This document shows positions 8,123 to 16,361 of a stretch of 56,131 nucleotides of DNA, one piece after another (position 1 is the stretch's first letter; the number at the start of each line of letters is the position of its first letter). A program made the position numbers and the translations under genes. The notes under the pieces were generated by a model, which ran no database searches, was not told the origin of the DNA, and saw only the letters and a list, made by a program, of their open reading frames with translations. Source of the DNA: an uncultured Collinsella sp. GTDB lineage: Bacteria; Actinomycetota; Coriobacteriia; Coriobacteriales; Coriobacteriaceae. The stretch covers positions 1 through 56,131 of the forward strand of contig CABUOA010000011.1 in the NCBI GenBank assembly GCA_902493145.1, written 5' to 3'.

Positions 8123-9559
8123 ATGAAGACCATCAAGCTTGCTCCCGGTGAGCGCCTCGTTACCAACCAGCTCAACCGTAAGGGCGTGCTGCCGCAAAAC
8201 ATCGTCGACGCCGCCCGCGATATCGTGGCCAACGTGCGTGCCAATGGCGATGCCGCGGTGCGCGATTACTGCCAGCGTTTTGACGGCGTTGAGCTGCAGA
8301 GCTTCCGTCTGCCGCAAGAGCAGATTGATGCCGCGCTCGAAGGCCTTGATCCCGCCTTTGTCGCGGCGCTCGAAAAGGCTGCACGCCAGATTCGCGAGTT
8401 CCACCAGCGCGAGGTCGAGCAGAGCTGGTTTACCACGCGCCCGGACGGTACGATGCTCGGCGTTAAGGTGACCCCGCTCGCGGCGGCCGGCATCTATGTG
8501 CCGGGCGGTCGCGCGCAGTACCCTTCCACCGTGCTTATGAACGCCATTCCCGCCAAGGTCGCCGGCGTCAAACGCGTGGTCATGGTGACCCCGCCGCAAA
8601 AGGACGGCCTGATCAGCCCCTACACGCTCGCCGCGGCAAAGCTCGGCGGCGTGGACGAGATCTATATGGTGGGCGGCGCCCAGGCCGTGGCCGCGCTGGC
8701 GTACGGTACCGAGACTATTCCGCGCGTCGACAAAATCACCGGTCCGGGCAACGCCTTTGTTGCCGCTGCCAAGCAGATTGTCTCGGGTGACGTGGGTATC
8801 GACATGGTCGCCGGTCCTTCCGAGGTCTGCGTGCTGGCCGATGCCACGGCCAAGCCCATGGTGGTCGCGGCCGACCTGATGGCCCAGGCCGAGCACGATC
8901 CGCTGGCGGCCTGCTATCTGGTGACCTGCGACGAGCAGTTTGCGCACGAGGTCGAGGCGGGTATCGATATTCTGGTCGCGCAGTCGCCACGCGCCGAGAT
9001 CACGCGCGCCTCGCTCGATAACGAGGGCACCATCGTGGTGGCCGCCGACATGGCTGCCGCCGTCGAAGCGGTGAACACCGTGGCGCCCGAGCACCTTGAG
9101 CTGCACTGCAAGGACGCGATGGGCCTGCTCGGCGGCATTCGCAACGCCGGCGCCATCTTTGTGGGCGCCTGGAGCTCCGAGCCGCTCGGCGATTACGTTG
9201 CCGGCCCCAATCACACGCTGCCGACCGGCGGTACGGCCATGTTCTCCAACCCGCTTTCGGTGGAGGAGTTCGTCAAGCGCTCGAGTGTCATTTGCTATAC
9301 GCCCGAGGGCCTGCTCTCCGACGCTCCCGCTACGCAGCGCCTGGCCGAGGCCGAGGGTCTGTGGGCACACGCGCTTTCGGCCGCACTGCGCCGCCGCGTG
9401 TTGGAGCAGGGCGAGGATGCCGTGAGTGCCGAGTCACTCGCCGCGGCCGACCTGACCAAGGTCGCCTGGCCGGGCGACGCCGTGGCGACGGTTGCCGAGG
9501 GCGTGGACCTGGCGGCTGCAAGCGCGGATGGCGCCGGCGCGACTGGCAAGGAGGCCTAA
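8123..9559 (+). CDS. hisD: Histidinol dehydrogenase
   Basis: A 478-residue protein carrying out the last two NAD-dependent oxidations of histidinol to histidine. Family landmarks are visible: GIYVPGGRAQYPSTVLMN near residue 128, GPGNAFVAAAK near 208, the zinc-site segments AQAEHDP (Gln, His) near 255 and DYVAGPNHTLPTGG (Asp, His) near 356. The protein is about 40 residues longer than usual because of an Ala-rich C-terminal extension after residue 440. The start ATG 8123 follows ATAGGGGAT. A 105-base gap separates it from hisZG; hisC starts 1 base after its stop codon. Confidence 0.95.
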   Translation: MKTIKLAPGERLVTNQLNRKGVLPQNIVDAARDIVANVRANGDAAVRDYCQRFDGVELQSFRLPQEQIDAALEGLDPAFVAALEKAARQIREFHQREVEQSWFTTRPDGTMLGVKVTPLAAAGIYVPGGRAQYPSTVLMNAIPAKVAGVKRVVMVTPPQKDGLISPYTLAAAKLGGVDEIYMVGGAQAVAALAYGTETIPRVDKITGPGNAFVAAAKQIVSGDVGIDMVAGPSEVCVLADATAKPMVVAADLMAQAEHDPLAACYLVTCDEQFAHEVEAGIDILVAQSPRAEITRASLDNEGTIVVAADMAAAVEAVNTVAPEHLELHCKDAMGLLGGIRNAGAIFVGAWSSEPLGDYVAGPNHTLPTGGTAMFSNPLSVEEFVKRSSVICYTPEGLLSDAPATQRLAEAEGLWAHALSAALRRRVLEQGEDAVSAESLAAADLTKVAWPGDAVATVAEGVDLAAASADGAGATGKEA

Positions 9560-9560
9560 T

Positions 9561-10676
9561 ATGGCCGAGCTCACGCCCCGTATGAAGGAGCTCGTCCAGC
9601 CCTACTTGGCCGGCATTGAGCCCTACGATCCCAACTTTACGCCCACACGCATCAACCTTTCGGCCAACGAGAACACTTATCCCGTGCCGGCTGGCGTGCG
9701 CGAGGCGGTCGACGCCGCCCTGGCCGCTACACCGCTCAACCGCTATCCCGATCCCATGTCCAACGATCTGCGCGACGAGCTGGCCGCTTGGCATGGTGTG
9801 GCGCGCGAGAATGTCTGCGTGGGTAACGGCGGTGACGAGCTGCTCTATAACTACCTGCTGGCGTTTGGCGGCGCTGGGCGAACCCTGCTCAACTGCCCGC
9901 CGTGCTTTAGCGAGTACGCGTTCTTTGCGTCGCTCTGTCAGACCGAGGTGCGCGATGTGTGGCGCGACCCGGCGACCTTTAGGCTCGACCAAGCGGCTGT
10001 GCTCGCAGCGGCGCCCGAGTGCAACCTAGCGATCGTGACCTCGCCCAACAATCCTACGGGTGACGTGGCACCGCTCGACTTTGTCGCGGCCCTGTGCGAT
10101 GCGTGCCCCGGCATGGTGATGGTCGACGAGGCCTACGTTGAGTTTGCCGACGATTCGTTTGGCGCGGCCATCACGGCGCAGGGGCTTATTGCCGAGCATC
10201 CCAACCTGGTGATTCTGCATACGTTGTCCAAGGCGTTTGGCGCTGCCGGTACGCGTCTGGGTTACGTGATCGCGGCGCCGGAAGTCATCGACGTGTTCGC
10301 GGCGATTCGCCAGATCTATTCAGTTAACGTGCTGAGCCAGGCGGCAGCACTTGCCTGCGTGCGTGCGCGCGATGCGTATGCACCTGTGGTGGCGCAGGTC
10401 GCATCCGAGCGCGAGCGCGAGCTGTGCGCCCTGCGCGCGATGGCTACCGAGGGCCTGCCCGTGGAGGCATGGCCGAGCGCGGCGAACTTTGTGCTCGTGC
10501 GTACGCCGCATGCCACGCGCGTGCGCGAGCGCCTACGCGACGAGTATTCGATTTTGGTGCGCGACTTTAGCTATGCGCCGGGGCTTGCGGACTGCCTACG
10601 CATTACCGTGGGTACCCCGCAGGAAAACGACGAGGTGCTGGCTGCGTTTGCCGCGCTGGTGAAGGAGGAGATGTAG
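9561..10676 (+). CDS. hisC: Histidinol-phosphate aminotransferase
   Basis: A 371-residue PLP-dependent class I/II aminotransferase converting imidazole acetol phosphate and glutamate to histidinol phosphate. Visible family features: SANENTYPVP at residues 34-43, VTSPNNPTG at 159-167, DEAYVEF at 189-195 and the PLP lysine Lys224 in HTLSKAFGAAGTRLGY. ATG 9561 lies 1 base after the hisD stop with GGAGG overlapping the end of hisD; an in-frame extension to 9492 is inside hisD and rejected. hisB begins at the very next base after its stop codon. Confidence 0.95.
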   Translation: MAELTPRMKELVQPYLAGIEPYDPNFTPTRINLSANENTYPVPAGVREAVDAALAATPLNRYPDPMSNDLRDELAAWHGVARENVCVGNGGDELLYNYLLAFGGAGRTLLNCPPCFSEYAFFASLCQTEVRDVWRDPATFRLDQAAVLAAAPECNLAIVTSPNNPTGDVAPLDFVAALCDACPGMVMVDEAYVEFADDSFGAAITAQGLIAEHPNLVILHTLSKAFGAAGTRLGYVIAAPEVIDVFAAIRQIYSVNVLSQAAALACVRARDAYAPVVAQVASERERELCALRAMATEGLPVEAWPSAANFVLVRTPHATRVRERLRDEYSILVRDFSYAPGLADCLRITVGTPQENDEVLAAFAALVKEEM

Positions 10677-11264
10677 ATGGACCGCTATGCCGAGGTGACC
10701 CGCAAGACGGGCGAGACCGACATTGTCGTAAAGCTCGACCTGGACGGAAGCGGCGTGTGCGATATCTCGACCGGCGTGCCGTTTTTCGACCACATGCTCA
10801 ACGCTTTTGGCCGCCATGGTCTGTTCGATCTGACGGTGCACGCGGTGGGCGACGTGGAGGTCGATGCGCACCACACCGTCGAGGACACGGGTATCGTGCT
10901 GGGCGAGGCGTTTTGCCAAGCGCTGGGCGACAAGGCGGGCATTACGCGCTTTGCCGACGCGGCGATTGCCATGGACGAGACGCTTGTGATGGCTGCCGTG
11001 GATATCTCGGGTCGCGGGCAGGCCTATTGCGAGCTGCCCGTGCCGACTGAGCGCGTGGGCAGCTTTGATACCGAGCTGGCCGTCGAGTTCTTCTATGCCT
11101 TTGCGCGCGATGCCAAGCTCACGCTGCACGTGCGCGAGCTGGCGGGCGGCAATTCGCACCACATTATCGAGGCCGCCTTTAAGGCCGTGGGCCGCACGAT
11201 GCGCCGCGCCTGCGAACTCGATCCCCGCGTGCAGGGTATCCCCAGCACCAAGGGCTCGCTGTAA
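10677..11264 (+). CDS. hisB: Imidazoleglycerol-phosphate dehydratase
   Basis: A 195-residue monofunctional HisB, the usual actinobacterial length. It dehydrates imidazole glycerol phosphate using two manganese ions. The metal-binding histidine clusters are evident: FFDHML near residue 37, DAHHTVED near 63 and GGNSHHIIEAAFKA near 159. ATG 10677 immediately follows the hisC stop, with GGAGGAGAT upstream. It is followed by a 79-base gap containing a palindrome before hisH, the only large break in the middle of the operon. Confidence 0.96.
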   Translation: MDRYAEVTRKTGETDIVVKLDLDGSGVCDISTGVPFFDHMLNAFGRHGLFDLTVHAVGDVEVDAHHTVEDTGIVLGEAFCQALGDKAGITRFADAAIAMDETLVMAAVDISGRGQAYCELPVPTERVGSFDTELAVEFFYAFARDAKLTLHVRELAGGNSHHIIEAAFKAVGRTMRRACELDPRVQGIPSTKGSL

Positions 11265-11277
11265 CCGTCACAAGGGT

Positions 11278-11318
11278 AAAACCACCACGAAGGGGACAGG
11301 CACCTTTGTGGTGGTTTT
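11278..11318. repeat. REP-like palindrome between hisB and hisH
   Basis: AAAACCACCAC (11278-11288) is a perfect inverted repeat of GTGGTGGTTTT (11308-11318), and the inner part contains AAGGGGACAGGCACCTTT, itself partly self-complementary. Ending in TTTT it could behave as a terminator, an mRNA stabiliser or a processing site, splitting the operon into two segments. Its sequence is unlike the surrounding coding DNA. Confidence 0.6.
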
Positions 11319-11343
11319 GGATGATGAGAAGTGGAGGGGTCGC

Positions 11344-12045
11344 GTGGGCGAACCGAAGATCGTGGTGGTCGACTACCACAAGGGCAACTTGTCGAGCGTC
11401 GTGCGCGGGCTTGCGCGCGCCGGTGCCGCCGCCTGCACATCGGACGATCCGGAGCAGATCCGCAACGCCGACGGCCTGGTCATCCCGGGCGTGGGCGCGT
11501 TCTATGACGCGATCGCCTTTATGCGCCAGAGCGGCGAGGAGGTGGCCGTGCTCGATGCCGTTGCCGCCGGAACTCCGCTGCTCGGCATCTGCCTGGGTCT
11601 TCAGCTATTTTTTGAGCGTGGCAACGAGGGCGTGCCTGCGGACGAGGGCGTGGACGCGGACGACGATGCCTCCGAGCAGGCCGGCGGTCCCTGGGTCGAT
11701 GGCCTGGGCATCATGCGTGGCTCGTGCACGCACCTGGAGTCGAGCCGTCTGAAGGTCCCGCACGTGGGCTGGGATCAGGTGCACATGACGCCTGCCGGCG
11801 CGGCCGATCCGCTGCTCGCCGGTTTTGCCGAGGGCGCCAATATGTACTTCACCCACAGCTACGCGGTGGCCGGCGACGTCGATGCCACCGATGTGTTGGC
11901 GCGCACGCACTATACACGGAGTTTCCCGTGCATCGTGCGCCACGGCAACGTGTGGGGCTGCCAGTTCCATCCCGAGAAATCCTCCGCGCTGGGTCAGCGC
12001 ATCCTTAAGAACTTCGTCAACATCGTCGAGGAGGTTGGCCGATGA
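11344..12045 (+). CDS. hisH: Imidazole glycerol phosphate synthase, glutaminase subunit
   Basis: A 233-residue class I glutamine amidotransferase supplying ammonia to HisF. The catalytic triad is visible: Cys83 in GICLGLQLFF, His209 and Glu211 in QFHPEKS. An acidic insert of about 15 residues (around 98-112) follows the nucleophile strand. The start is chosen at GTG 11344 after GGAGGGG; the open frame continues upstream through the palindrome and into hisB, which cannot be coding for this protein. Its stop overlaps the hisA start codon (ATGA at 12042-12045). Confidence 0.93.
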   Translation: MGEPKIVVVDYHKGNLSSVVRGLARAGAAACTSDDPEQIRNADGLVIPGVGAFYDAIAFMRQSGEEVAVLDAVAAGTPLLGICLGLQLFFERGNEGVPADEGVDADDDASEQAGGPWVDGLGIMRGSCTHLESSRLKVPHVGWDQVHMTPAGAADPLLAGFAEGANMYFTHSYAVAGDVDATDVLARTHYTRSFPCIVRHGNVWGCQFHPEKSSALGQRILKNFVNIVEEVGR

Positions 12046-12785
12046 TCCTGTTTCCCGCAATCGATCTGATCGGCGGCAAGGTTGTGCGCCTGGAGCGCGG
12101 CGACCGCAACTGCTGCAAGGTATATTCCGATGACCCCGTGGCCGTCGCCCGCTCGTTTGCCGAGCAGGGCGCAAGCTGGGTGCACGTCGTCGACCTGTCC
12201 GCTGCCTTTGGCGAGGACGAGGACACATGCGCTGCCAATTCGGCGGCGATTAAGGCCATCTGCGGCGTCGACGGTCTGTCCGTGGACGTGGGCGGCGGCG
12301 TTCGCTCACTCGCACGCATCGATGAGCTGGCAGGCTATGGTGCTCGCCGCATTGCGCTGGGCACCGTGCTCGTGACCGAGCCGGGTTTTGCTGAGGTGGC
12401 AGCCCAAGGCTTTGGCGAGCTGCTGGTCGCCGACGTTGCCGCACGCGACGGCCAGGTTAAGGTGAACGGCTGGCGCGACGGCGCGGGCGTGGCGCTCGAC
12501 GATGCCGTGGCGCAGCTTACCGAGCTGGGCTTTAAGCATCTGGTGTATACCGACATCGCGCGTGATGGCATGCAGACGGGCATCGATGTGGCGGCGTATC
12601 GCCATGTGGCCGAGGTCGCGGGCTTTCCCGTCGTGGCTTCGGGCGGCATCTCGACGCTCGACGACATCCGCGCGCTGGCCGCGGCGGGTGAGGGCGCGAT
12701 TGAAGGCGCCATTACCGGTCGTGCGCTCTACGAAGGAAACTTTACGCTGACCCAGGCGCTGGCCGCCGCCCGAGGGGAGGAGTAG
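12042..12785 (+). CDS. hisA: ProFAR isomerase (phosphoribosylformimino-AICAR-P isomerase)
   Basis: A 247-residue (beta/alpha)8 barrel catalysing the Amadori rearrangement of ProFAR to PRFAR. The catalytic aspartate Asp8 is in FPAIDLIGGKVVRL, and the second catalytic Asp is in LVYTDIARDGMQTG near residue 170. The family phosphate-binding segments VDVGGGVRS and VVASGGIST are present. The start overlaps the hisH stop by 4 bases. hisF follows after 3 bases. Confidence 0.94.
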   Translation: MILFPAIDLIGGKVVRLERGDRNCCKVYSDDPVAVARSFAEQGASWVHVVDLSAAFGEDEDTCAANSAAIKAICGVDGLSVDVGGGVRSLARIDELAGYGARRIALGTVLVTEPGFAEVAAQGFGELLVADVAARDGQVKVNGWRDGAGVALDDAVAQLTELGFKHLVYTDIARDGMQTGIDVAAYRHVAEVAGFPVVASGGISTLDDIRALAAAGEGAIEGAITGRALYEGNFTLTQALAAARGEE

Positions 12786-12788
12786 CCC

Positions 12789-13571
12789 ATGCTTACCAAA
12801 CGCGTAATTCCCTGTCTGGATGTTAAGGACGGCCGCGTGGTCAAGGGCGTCAACTTTGTGAGCCTGCGCGATGCTGGCGACCCGGTGGAGCTGGCGCGCG
12901 CCTACGACCGCGAGGGTGCGGACGAGGTCGTTTTTTTGGACATTACCGCGACGAGCGACAACCGCGCGACGACCATCGAGATGGCGGCGCACGCGGCCGA
13001 GGAGCTCGCTATTCCCTATACCGTGGGCGGCGGCTTTCGCGACCTGGCGGGCATGCGGACCATGGTTGCCGCCGGTGCCGACAAGGTGTCGCTCAACTCG
13101 GCGGCCGTACGCGACCCGTCGCTGATTAGCCAGGCCGCCGCGGTGTTTGGCAGCCAGGCCGTGGTCGTGGCGATCGATGCCAAGCGCGTGGGGCTGCCCG
13201 GGGAGCCGGGCGCCGATAAGTGGGAGGTCTTTACGGCGGGCGGCCGCAACGCTACGGGTATCGACGCGGTGGCGTGGGCCGAGGAGGCGGCTCGTCGCGG
13301 CGCCGGCGAAATCCTACTGACCAGCATGGACCGCGACGGCACCAAGGCCGGCTTCGATTTGGCGCTCACCCGCGCCGTGGCGCGCGCGGTGCCGATTCCC
13401 GTCATCGCGAGCGGCGGCGTGGGCACACTCGAGCATTTTGCCGAGGGTGTGATTGAGGGCGAGGCCGACGCCGTGTTGGCGGCGAGCGTCTTTCACTTTG
13501 GAACCTTCAGCATTCGCCAGGTGAAGGAATATATGGCCAGCCAGGGTATCCCTGTCAGATTGGATTTTTAA
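12789..13571 (+). CDS. hisF: Imidazole glycerol phosphate synthase, cyclase subunit
   Basis: A 260-residue barrel protein that, with HisH, converts PRFAR to imidazole glycerol phosphate and AICAR. It starts with the diagnostic MLTKRVIPCLDVKDGRVVKG, with catalytic Asp11, and contains TVGGGFRD, LTSMDRDGTKAGFD (second catalytic Asp) and VIASGGVG. ATG 12789 is preceded by GGGGAGGAG. hisI starts at the base after its stop. Confidence 0.96.
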   Translation: MLTKRVIPCLDVKDGRVVKGVNFVSLRDAGDPVELARAYDREGADEVVFLDITATSDNRATTIEMAAHAAEELAIPYTVGGGFRDLAGMRTMVAAGADKVSLNSAAVRDPSLISQAAAVFGSQAVVVAIDAKRVGLPGEPGADKWEVFTAGGRNATGIDAVAWAEEAARRGAGEILLTSMDRDGTKAGFDLALTRAVARAVPIPVIASGGVGTLEHFAEGVIEGEADAVLAASVFHFGTFSIRQVKEYMASQGIPVRLDF

Positions 13572-13913
13572 ATGGAGCAAGTGACAACCGCGGCAAAGCT
13601 CAAATACGACGCCAACGGGCTGATTCCTTGCGTGGTTCAGCAATATGACACCGGCGAGGTGCTTATGGTTGCTTGGATGAACGAGGAATCGGTGGGGTTG
13701 ACGCTCAAGACCGGTACCACGTGGTTTTGGAGCCGCAGCCGCCAGGAGCTCTGGAATAAGGGAGCGACGAGCGGCAACATGCAGGAGGTCAAGGAGCTCT
13801 GGGCCGACTGCGATAGCGATACGCTGCTGGTCAAGGTCGACTCGCCGGGTCCGGCCTGCCACACCGGCAACCGTACCTGCTTCTTTAAGCGCGTGGAAGG
13901 GGGAGTGCGATGA
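13572..13913 (+). CDS. hisI: Phosphoribosyl-AMP cyclohydrolase
   Basis: A 113-residue monofunctional HisI that opens the adenine ring of phosphoribosyl-AMP. Characteristic residues: VAWMNEES, WFWSRSRQELWNKGATSGN and the zinc-binding C-D-D pattern in WADCDSDTLLVKV followed by ACHTGNRTCFF. The separate hisE lies two genes on, so this genome has unfused HisI and HisE. The stop codon overlaps the next start (ATGA, 13910-13913). Confidence 0.95.
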   Translation: MEQVTTAAKLKYDANGLIPCVVQQYDTGEVLMVAWMNEESVGLTLKTGTTWFWSRSRQELWNKGATSGNMQEVKELWADCDSDTLLVKVDSPGPACHTGNRTCFFKRVEGGVR

Positions 13914-14137
13914 AAGTCGTGACGCCGTTCGAGGTCGCCGACTGCAACACCGAGCTCCTCCGCGCGGGCGTGCCGTGCCGCGTGCACCTGACTGATGCCT
14001 GCGGGGCGCAGTCGCTTTGGCTCGAGGCCGAGAAGGAAAGACTCGATGAGGCCCATGCCGTCATCGTCGAGTTCTTTGAGAAAAAGGGCGCAAAGCCTCG
14101 GTTCGATGAGGCCGGTACCTACTTTACGCTGCAGTAA
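13910..14137 (+). CDS. Small unknown protein inside the his operon
   Basis: A 75-residue soluble protein, not recognised as a his enzyme. It overlaps the hisI stop by 4 bases and lies 15 bases before hisE, so it is translationally coupled and almost certainly expressed with the pathway. It has two cysteines in the first half (DCNTE and PCRVHL) and a TDACGAQSLWLE motif, then a charged helix EAEKERLDEAHAVIVEFFEKKG and a C-terminal strand. It is too short for an enzyme of the pathway; an accessory or regulatory subunit of HisI or HisE is conceivable, but nothing in the sequence proves it. Confidence 0.8.
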   Translation: MKVVTPFEVADCNTELLRAGVPCRVHLTDACGAQSLWLEAEKERLDEAHAVIVEFFEKKGAKPRFDEAGTYFTLQ

Positions 14138-14152
14138 CGAGAGGAAATAACC

Positions 14153-14470
14153 ATGGGAGTCAGAACAGCTAACGTGCAGCCGGGAAATATCGGCGAGACG
14201 CTGACGGGACTGGCCGAGGTGATTCATAGCCGTCGCAACGCATCGCCGCAGGAGAGCTACACCGCCCGTCTGCTGACCGATGTCGAGGACGAACTGCTCA
14301 AGAAGCTTGCCGAGGAGGCGAGCGAGGTGATTATGGCCTGCAAGGATAACGATCACGATCACATCCGCTACGAGGCCGGCGACCTGATCTATCACCTGCT
14401 CGTGACGCTCGAACGCTACGGTATCACCCTCGACGAGCTGGCCGGCGAACTCAACGCCCGCCGCCACTAG
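14153..14470 (+). CDS. hisE: Phosphoribosyl-ATP pyrophosphatase
   Basis: A 105-residue all-alpha NTP pyrophosphohydrolase of the MazG superfamily, removing pyrophosphate from phosphoribosyl-ATP. The metal-binding E-E-x-x-E motif is in KLAEEASEVIMA near residue 53, and the second acidic helix in RYEAGDLIYHLLVTL. The N-terminal 15 residues are less conserved. ATG 14153 follows GAGAGGAAATAACC. It is the last gene of the operon; a long palindromic element follows 30 bases later. Confidence 0.93.
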   Translation: MGVRTANVQPGNIGETLTGLAEVIHSRRNASPQESYTARLLTDVEDELLKKLAEEASEVIMACKDNDHDHIRYEAGDLIYHLLVTLERYGITLDELAGELNARRH

Positions 14471-14499
14471 TCGTTTAAGAACGTCCCCGATGACCATAG

Positions 14500-14568
14500 A
14501 AGTTGCGGTGGAATAGTTCTTGTTTGACGGTCTTAGGGCTATAAACAGGAACTATTTCACCGCAACTT
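14500..14568. repeat. Long palindromic element, copy 1
   Basis: A 69-bp element between hisE and the convergent histidinol phosphatase. The 26-base arms (14500-14525 and 14543-14568) begin AAGTTGCGGTGGAATAG and differ at only two positions, both giving G-U pairs in RNA of the plus strand, so the transcript would form an uninterrupted 26-bp stem. A related copy in opposite orientation is at 22840-22906. It may serve as the terminator for both convergent units and looks like a mobile repeat (REP or MITE type). Confidence 0.85.
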
Positions 14569-14580
14569 ATAAAGGGATGG

Positions 14581-15492
14581 CTAGGCGAGGGGTGTGGGCT
14601 CCCATTCGCCGGTGGGGTGGGGGATGTCGAAGGTTCGATAACCGCAGTCGTAGGCGTGGGCCTGGGCCTCGCGGATGTTCCAGCAGATGTCGCAGATGCG
14701 GTGCGCGTCCGAGCCAAAAGTGATCGGCACCTCGGCGTGGGCAAAGCAGCGCAAAAGGCCGGTCGCGGGGTAGTAATCGTCGAGCCCCTTGCGCGGTGCG
14801 GCTGTCGAGACCTCAACGCGGCGGCCCGTGTCGTGGGCGCACTCGGCCATCTGCTGCCAGAACGGCGCGGGGTCAAAGTCGGGCGCAAAGCCTTCCTTCG
14901 AAAAGCGCATGACCAGGTCGGGGTGGGCCATCACATCAAAGCTGAGTGAGCTTTCGCAAGCACGGCACCAGTCGTCGACGTAGCGCTCCCACACGCCGAG
15001 CACGCCAAGGTTTTCCCAAACGTGCAGGTTGGTGTCGTCGTCGATCCAACCGTAGCGTGAATCGGGCGTATCGGGACGAGCGGCGTTTTCCGTTCCCGCC
15101 GTACCCGCGGCACCGGCCATGATATCGCCGGGGTCGCCAATCCAGTGCACGCTGCCCAGGCGTACGACGGCGTCCTGGGACCAGCGCTCAACAAACGGCT
15201 CGCAACCCTCGTACCAATCGCATTCAAAACCGTAGATAAAGGTGAGCTCCGGCGCAATCTGCGCGGCGAGTTTGCGGGCGTCCTCAAAGGCCAGACGATG
15301 TGCCGGCAAGTCGCCCTCGACGACCTGCGCCTCGCAGTTGGCGTCCATACTGGCGGGCAGGGTGAGGTGGTCGGTCGAGACCATGACACGGCAGCCGGCG
15401 GCGGCAGCAGCGCGGACGTTGTCCTCAAATGTGGCATGGCCGTCCGAAAACGAAGTATGGGTGTGGCAATCGACCAGCGGGCAGGCGGGCAT
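14581..15492 (-). CDS. hisK: Histidinol-phosphatase, PHP family
   Basis: A 303-residue PHP-superfamily phosphohydrolase that would supply the histidinol phosphate phosphatase step missing from the operon. Metal ligands of the family are visible: DCHTHTSFSDGH at residues 8-19, STDHLTL near 39, FECDWYEG near 86, LGSVHWIG near 107, MAHPDLVMRF near 175 and GSDAHRI near 260. The start is at 15492, where AAAGGAG precedes ATG; an in-frame extension to 15612 is GC-poorer in character and lacks an RBS. It is convergent with the his operon and completes the pathway. A sandwiching long hairpin lies upstream at 15631-15696. Confidence 0.85.
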   Translation of the reverse strand: MPACPLVDCHTHTSFSDGHATFEDNVRAAAAAGCRVMVSTDHLTLPASMDANCEAQVVEGDLPAHRLAFEDARKLAAQIAPELTFIYGFECDWYEGCEPFVERWSQDAVVRLGSVHWIGDPGDIMAGAAGTAGTENAARPDTPDSRYGWIDDDTNLHVWENLGVLGVWERYVDDWCRACESSLSFDVMAHPDLVMRFSKEGFAPDFDPAPFWQQMAECAHDTGRRVEVSTAAPRKGLDDYYPATGLLRCFAHAEVPITFGSDAHRICDICWNIREAQAHAYDCGYRTFDIPHPTGEWEPTPLA

Positions 15493-15630
15493 GGCGACTC
15501 CTTTGCATTTGGTGAATCCGCTCCATTGTAACGGCGCGGCCCCTGACGCGTTGGGCACGCCGAGGGTCGAAATCGACTTGAAAGGGCAGGCGGCGCGTAA
15601 GGGCTGCCGCACGACATCGCCCCTGCCTCA

Positions 15631-15696
15631 AAACGTGTACGTCAGCCTCCAAAACCGATAAAAAAATGACATGTTTGGAGGCTGACGTACACGTTT
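15631..15696. repeat. Long perfect palindrome in divergent intergenic region
   Basis: AAACGTGTACGTCAGCCTCC (15631-15650) is repeated exactly in inverted form at 15677-15696, extended by a few bases with one bulge, around a 17-base A-rich loop. It lies between the divergently transcribed histidinol phosphatase and LarC2-like genes, so it is unlikely to be a terminator for either. It shares no sequence with the 14500 element. Confidence 0.8.
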
Positions 15697-15802
15697 GGAT
15701 AGGGGTGAGGGCGGCGACGGACGAAAGTCACGCCTGTGCCACGTCCGATGTGCTAGCGTTTGGGTGAATAAAACGGGCCCGTGCGGAAAGGATCCGGACC
15801 GT

Positions 15803-16288
15803 ATGCAACGTGGAAGTACATCTCCGCTGTCCCGCGAGACCGATGCGCCCGAAACCATCGTCAAGCTGGAGTGCGACATCGACGATGCGTCGCCCGAGGT
15901 GCTCGCCTATGCCGCCGACCGCCTGCGCGAGGCCGGCGCCCGCGAGGTGCACTGGCTGCCCCTCTACTGCAAAAAGGGCCGCCCCGGCTGGCAGCTGCAG
16001 GTGATCTGCTCGCACGAGGATATCGAGCGCCTACAGACGATTATCTTTTTGGAGACCACGACCAACGCCGTTCGTCGCCAGGTGATGGAACGCGTCTGCC
16101 TGCCGCGTCGTTTTGAGCAGGTAGCGACGCCTTGGGGCGAGGTGGCCGTCAAAGTAGCCACCCTGCCCGACGGCAGCGAGCGCGCGGCACCCGAGTACGA
16201 GGATTGTGCCCGTCTTGCCCGCGAGCACAACGTGCCGCTCCAGCGCGTGATGCAGGCGGCACAAGCTTCGACACTGCGATTTGAGTGA
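15803..16288 (+). CDS. Free-standing LarC2-like protein (C-terminal domain of nickel-pincer cofactor synthase)
   Basis: A 161-residue protein matching only the C-terminal part of LarC (old DUF111): KLECDIDDASPEVLAYAADRL at the start, a YCKKGRPGWQLQVIC strand, FLETTTNAVRR, and the terminal APEYEDCARLAREHNVPLQ. LarC inserts nickel into the pincer cofactor of lactate racemase LarA. The N-terminal LarC1 domain and larA, larB, larE are absent here. In lactobacilli LarC1 and LarC2 are joined by ribosomal frameshifting, but no LarC1 frame precedes this gene. Start: ATG 15803 with GGAAAGGA upstream; an earlier GTG near 15759 is possible. Confidence 0.75.
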   Translation: MQRGSTSPLSRETDAPETIVKLECDIDDASPEVLAYAADRLREAGAREVHWLPLYCKKGRPGWQLQVICSHEDIERLQTIIFLETTTNAVRRQVMERVCLPRRFEQVATPWGEVAVKVATLPDGSERAAPEYEDCARLAREHNVPLQRVMQAAQASTLRFE

Positions 16289-16361
16289 TGCGGTGGATGG
16301 GCTCCACATCCGCCGGACCCCGTATTCAGCCCCCATCAACCCCACTCTGAAAGGACTCCCC

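Noticed and set aside
6269..9370. A 1033-codon open frame on the minus strand opposite hisZG and hisD
   Set aside because: It is the codon-complement shadow of two certain genes; the product is His/Arg/Gln-rich without domains, as expected from GC-rich antisense frames.
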